From Arcobacter ellisii (lineage in GTDB: Bacteria > Campylobacterota > Campylobacteria > Campylobacterales > Arcobacteraceae), in assembly GCF_003544915.1 (NCBI RefSeq), contig NZ_CP032097.1, forward strand, positions 1,798,001-1,862,000: 64,000 bases of DNA, in the 5' to 3' direction. This document shows, one piece after another, positions 61,970 through 64,000 of the stretch (the stretch's first letter is position 1; each line of letters opens with the position of its first letter). Made by a program: the position numbers and the translations under genes. Under the pieces are notes generated by a model, which worked only from the letters and a program-made list of their open reading frames with translations, was not told where the DNA came from and ran no database searches.

Positions 61970-63238
61970 ATGATTGATTCAGAATTTTTAAAAAACCAAA
62001 CTGTACTTTTTGTTGAAGATGAAGAGTTAGCTAGAGAAAAACTTGCAAAACTTTTAAGTAAATTATTTAAAACTGTAATTCTTGCAATAAATGGAGAAGA
62101 AGGTTTAAAAAAATTCAAAGAATCATATGACTCAGATGAAAAAATTGATTTGATAATATCAGATATAAATATGCCAATTATGAATGGTTTGGAAATGATT
62201 GAAAGAATTAGAGAGATAGACTTAAATGTTCCTCTAATTTTTACAACTGCAAGAAGTGAAACTGAAAATATCATCAAAGCAATTGATTTAAACGTTAGTA
62301 GTTATATCATAAAACCTATTGATACAACTCTTCTTATAAAAAAGATATCTGATGCCTGCGAAAAACAATATATTCAATCTCAATTAGATGAAAAACAATA
62401 TAAACTAAAAAAATATCTTGAAGCTGTTGATAATGTAGCTTTAATTTATAAAATGGATGGAGATGGAAATATCTCTTTTGCCAATAAAAGTTTATTAGAA
62501 ACTTCAAAATATACAATCGAAGAGTTAAAAGAGATTGGATTTTCTGGATTAATTCATCCTGATATCCCAAAAGAGTATATTGAAAAAACTTGGGAAAGTC
62601 TAAAAAAAGGTGATTCTTGGACAGGAAATACAAAATTTCTTGCAAAAGATGGTGAAGCTTTTTATCTAAAAAATACTATTTTTAGTTTAGATTCAGATTC
62701 AAAAACTGAATATATAACTATTGGATTTTCAACAACAAAAGAGAATATTGAAAAAAGAGAGTTTCAAAAGAAAGTTATAAAAGCACTTCAAGAGTTTAAT
62801 AAAAAAGAGTATTTTTATAAAAAACAATTTCAAGAATTAACAGATAGACTAAATCAATTAGAATCATATGTTCCAAGATTACAAGAAGAGTTAGAAGAAC
62901 AAAAAGCAAAAACCCTAAGTCGACAAAGACAACTTGACCACTATGAGTTACAAATGCATAATGTTGATGAAAAATATTATGGACATATGACTACAAAAAG
63001 TAAAGAAGCTGAAGAGTATGCAAAAAATGTCGCTTTATTAAAACAAGAAAAAGCAACTTTAGTAGAAAAAGTTAAATCTTCACAAGAAGAGATTTTAGCA
63101 ACAAAAAAAGAGTTAGCTTTACTTACAGAGATGAATGAACAAAAAAACAAAAGAATAGAAGACTTAAAAGATGTAATCAAATCTTTAGAAGAAAAAGTAA
63201 AAGAATTAACAGAGAACAATCATCATAGCCTCTTTTGA
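61970..63238 (+). CDS. Response regulator with PAS domain and coiled-coil tail
   Basis: A 422-residue protein. Receiver domain at residues 10-130 with Glu17-Asp18-Glu19 and the phosphorylation site Asp65 (LIISDINMPIMNG), then a PAS domain (about 145-260: AVDNVALIYKMDGDGNISFANKS with a heme-free type core). From about residue 270 the sequence is a long heptad-rich coiled coil (QFQELTDRLNQLESYVPRLQEE) with no DNA-binding or enzymatic domain. It probably passes signals by protein contact, for example to a kinase or motility protein. Its end overlaps the convergent kinase by 16 bases. Confidence 0.82.
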   Translation: MIDSEFLKNQTVLFVEDEELAREKLAKLLSKLFKTVILAINGEEGLKKFKESYDSDEKIDLIISDINMPIMNGLEMIERIREIDLNVPLIFTTARSETENIIKAIDLNVSSYIIKPIDTTLLIKKISDACEKQYIQSQLDEKQYKLKKYLEAVDNVALIYKMDGDGNISFANKSLLETSKYTIEELKEIGFSGLIHPDIPKEYIEKTWESLKKGDSWTGNTKFLAKDGEAFYLKNTIFSLDSDSKTEYITIGFSTTKENIEKREFQKKVIKALQEFNKKEYFYKKQFQELTDRLNQLESYVPRLQEELEEQKAKTLSRQRQLDHYELQMHNVDEKYYGHMTTKSKEAEEYAKNVALLKQEKATLVEKVKSSQEEILATKKELALLTEMNEQKNKRIEDLKDVIKSLEEKVKELTENNHHSLF

Positions 63239-64000
63239 GGAAGAGCTATGATATATCTTAATCCATCTTTACTATTACCTATTTTTAAATCTCCACCAAA
63301 ACTATTTTTAATCACAAGTTTTACCATATATAAACCTGTTCCTGTTCCATTTGCTTTTGTTGTGTAATAAGGATCAAAAAGTTTTTCTAAAGTCTCTATA
63401 TTTACTCCACCTGCATTATCTTCCATAATTAATATTGTATATGCTTGTTTAGATAATACAGAAATATTAATCTTTCTATTTTCTATTGCTCTTTCATTAA
63501 AGGCATCAATTGAATTATTTATAATATTTAAAATAACCTGTTCTAATTCTGTTTCACTTCCATAAACTTTCTCATCATCAACCTCAAGAGTTAAATCAAT
63601 TTTATTTACTTCAAATTGATTTCCAAGTAATTTAATAGAAGTATTTATTGCATTTTTGATAAAAAACTCTCTTTTGTTTTTTTCAGGATTAAAAAAGTTT
63701 CTAAAACCATCAATAGTTTCACTCAAAAATTGTATCTGTTCTTTTGTATTTTTTGAAAAATCTTCAATAAATTTTTCATCAATTTCATTATATTCATATG
63801 AAGTTTTTACATCATTACAATATAAAGACAAAATATTTAAAGGTTGTTTTAATTGATGGGCAATTACACCTATCATTTCACCCATTGTTGCCATTTTTGA
63901 TTGATGAATTAAAACCTTTTCTTTTTCAGCAATTTGTAATTCATCTTGTTTTCTTCTTTCAAAAATATCAATATAAACTTTTAATTTAGAATTTAATAAA
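63223..64000 (-). CDS. Sensor histidine kinase, C-terminal part (5' end outside window)
   Basis: The minus-strand frame is open to the window edge, so the sensory N-terminus is missing. Visible are a coiled linker (ERRKQDELQIAEKEKVLIH), the H-box MGEMIGVIAHQLKQPLNILS with its phosphorylatable His, the N-box QVILNIINNSIDAF, G1 EDNAGGV, and G2 GTGTGLYMVK. It belongs to the same HQxxQPL kinase subfamily as the kinase at 43523. Its partner may be the response regulator convergent with it. Confidence 0.85.
   Translation of the reverse strand, partial: LLNSKLKVYIDIFERRKQDELQIAEKEKVLIHQSKMATMGEMIGVIAHQLKQPLNILSLYCNDVKTSYEYNEIDEKFIEDFSKNTKEQIQFLSETIDGFRNFFNPEKNKREFFIKNAINTSIKLLGNQFEVNKIDLTLEVDDEKVYGSETELEQVILNIINNSIDAFNERAIENRKINISVLSKQAYTILIMEDNAGGVNIETLEKLFDPYYTTKANGTGTGLYMVKLVIKNSFGGDLKIGNSKDGLRYIIALPQKRL
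63224..63250. terminator. Imperfect hairpin at the convergent ends of regulator and kinase genes
   Basis: CATAGC and GCTATG pair as an outer stem with an inner CTC-TTTT-GAG stem. It lies in the 16-base overlap of the two convergent genes. U-runs are short, so it is a weak terminator at best. Confidence 0.4.

Noticed and set aside
1-64000. CRISPR arrays, insertion sequences, integrases or prophage genes
   Set aside because: No regularly spaced repeats, transposase or integrase motifs, or phage structural genes were seen in any frame.

Overview
The window is AT-rich, densely packed DNA with short intergenic gaps. Its gene content points to a Campylobacterota member of the Arcobacter group: a Campylobacter-type selenocysteine formate dehydrogenase locus, TupABC tungstate uptake, flavocytochrome c sulfide dehydrogenase, a class D beta-lactamase, and sensor kinases with an HQWRQPL-type H-box. 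The assignment is inferred from gene content and base composition; there is no rRNA in the window.

Layout. 1-26.5 kb is mostly housekeeping and accessory chromosome: the end of a family 2 glycosyltransferase, a BCCT transporter and an MFS transporter, a DUF155/RMD1 protein, a peptidoglycan amidase, a Kef-type antiporter, glyA, an AraC/methylguanine methyltransferase fusion, argD-like, MOSC, mutarotase plus OXA beta-lactamase, rhlE, ycaO, a NIT-domain chemoreceptor, rnhA, an HMGL-type aldolase, DoxX with a Fur box, a Y-family polymerase with an insertion, and fccAB. 26.9-42.2 kb is one long minus-strand block for making a Mo/W formate dehydrogenase. In transcription order it holds a polyferredoxin-like protein, a TorD-like chaperone, a small TAT protein, fdhA (with an in-frame UGA), fdhB, fdhC, fdhD, a small Cys-rich protein, modE, a NifS-like protein, moeA, tupABC, a 64-residue protein, then second copies of the small Cys-rich and NifS-like proteins. 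42.4-46.6 kb runs the other way: a periplasmic-binding-type sensor, a histidine kinase, a response regulator and a dehalogenase-like hydrolase. 46.6-48.3 kb has MerP/MerT-like proteins and a TAT transglutaminase. 48.5-55.5 kb carries a full selenocysteine system: selD (itself with an in-frame UGA), selC (tRNA-Sec), selA and selB. 55.6-64 kb holds an HDOD protein, a UvrD-like helicase coupled to two envelope proteins of unknown role, an unknown protein, a response regulator with PAS and coiled coil, and the 3' part of a histidine kinase.

How it fits together. SelD makes selenophosphate, SelA charges tRNA-Sec, and SelB delivers it at the UGA codons of fdhA and selD, each followed by a visible hairpin. 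TupABC brings in tungstate, MoeA inserts the metal into molybdopterin, FdhD sulfurates the cofactor, and the chaperone and TAT components ready FdhA for export with FdhB and the FdhC anchor.

The least explained part is a duplicated two-gene module, a shortened NifS-like protein plus a small protein with two Cys-containing half-repeats, which flanks tupABC-moeA. A perfect 21-base palindrome also occurs twice in the same block, once in front of fdhD and once inside the second NifS-like gene.
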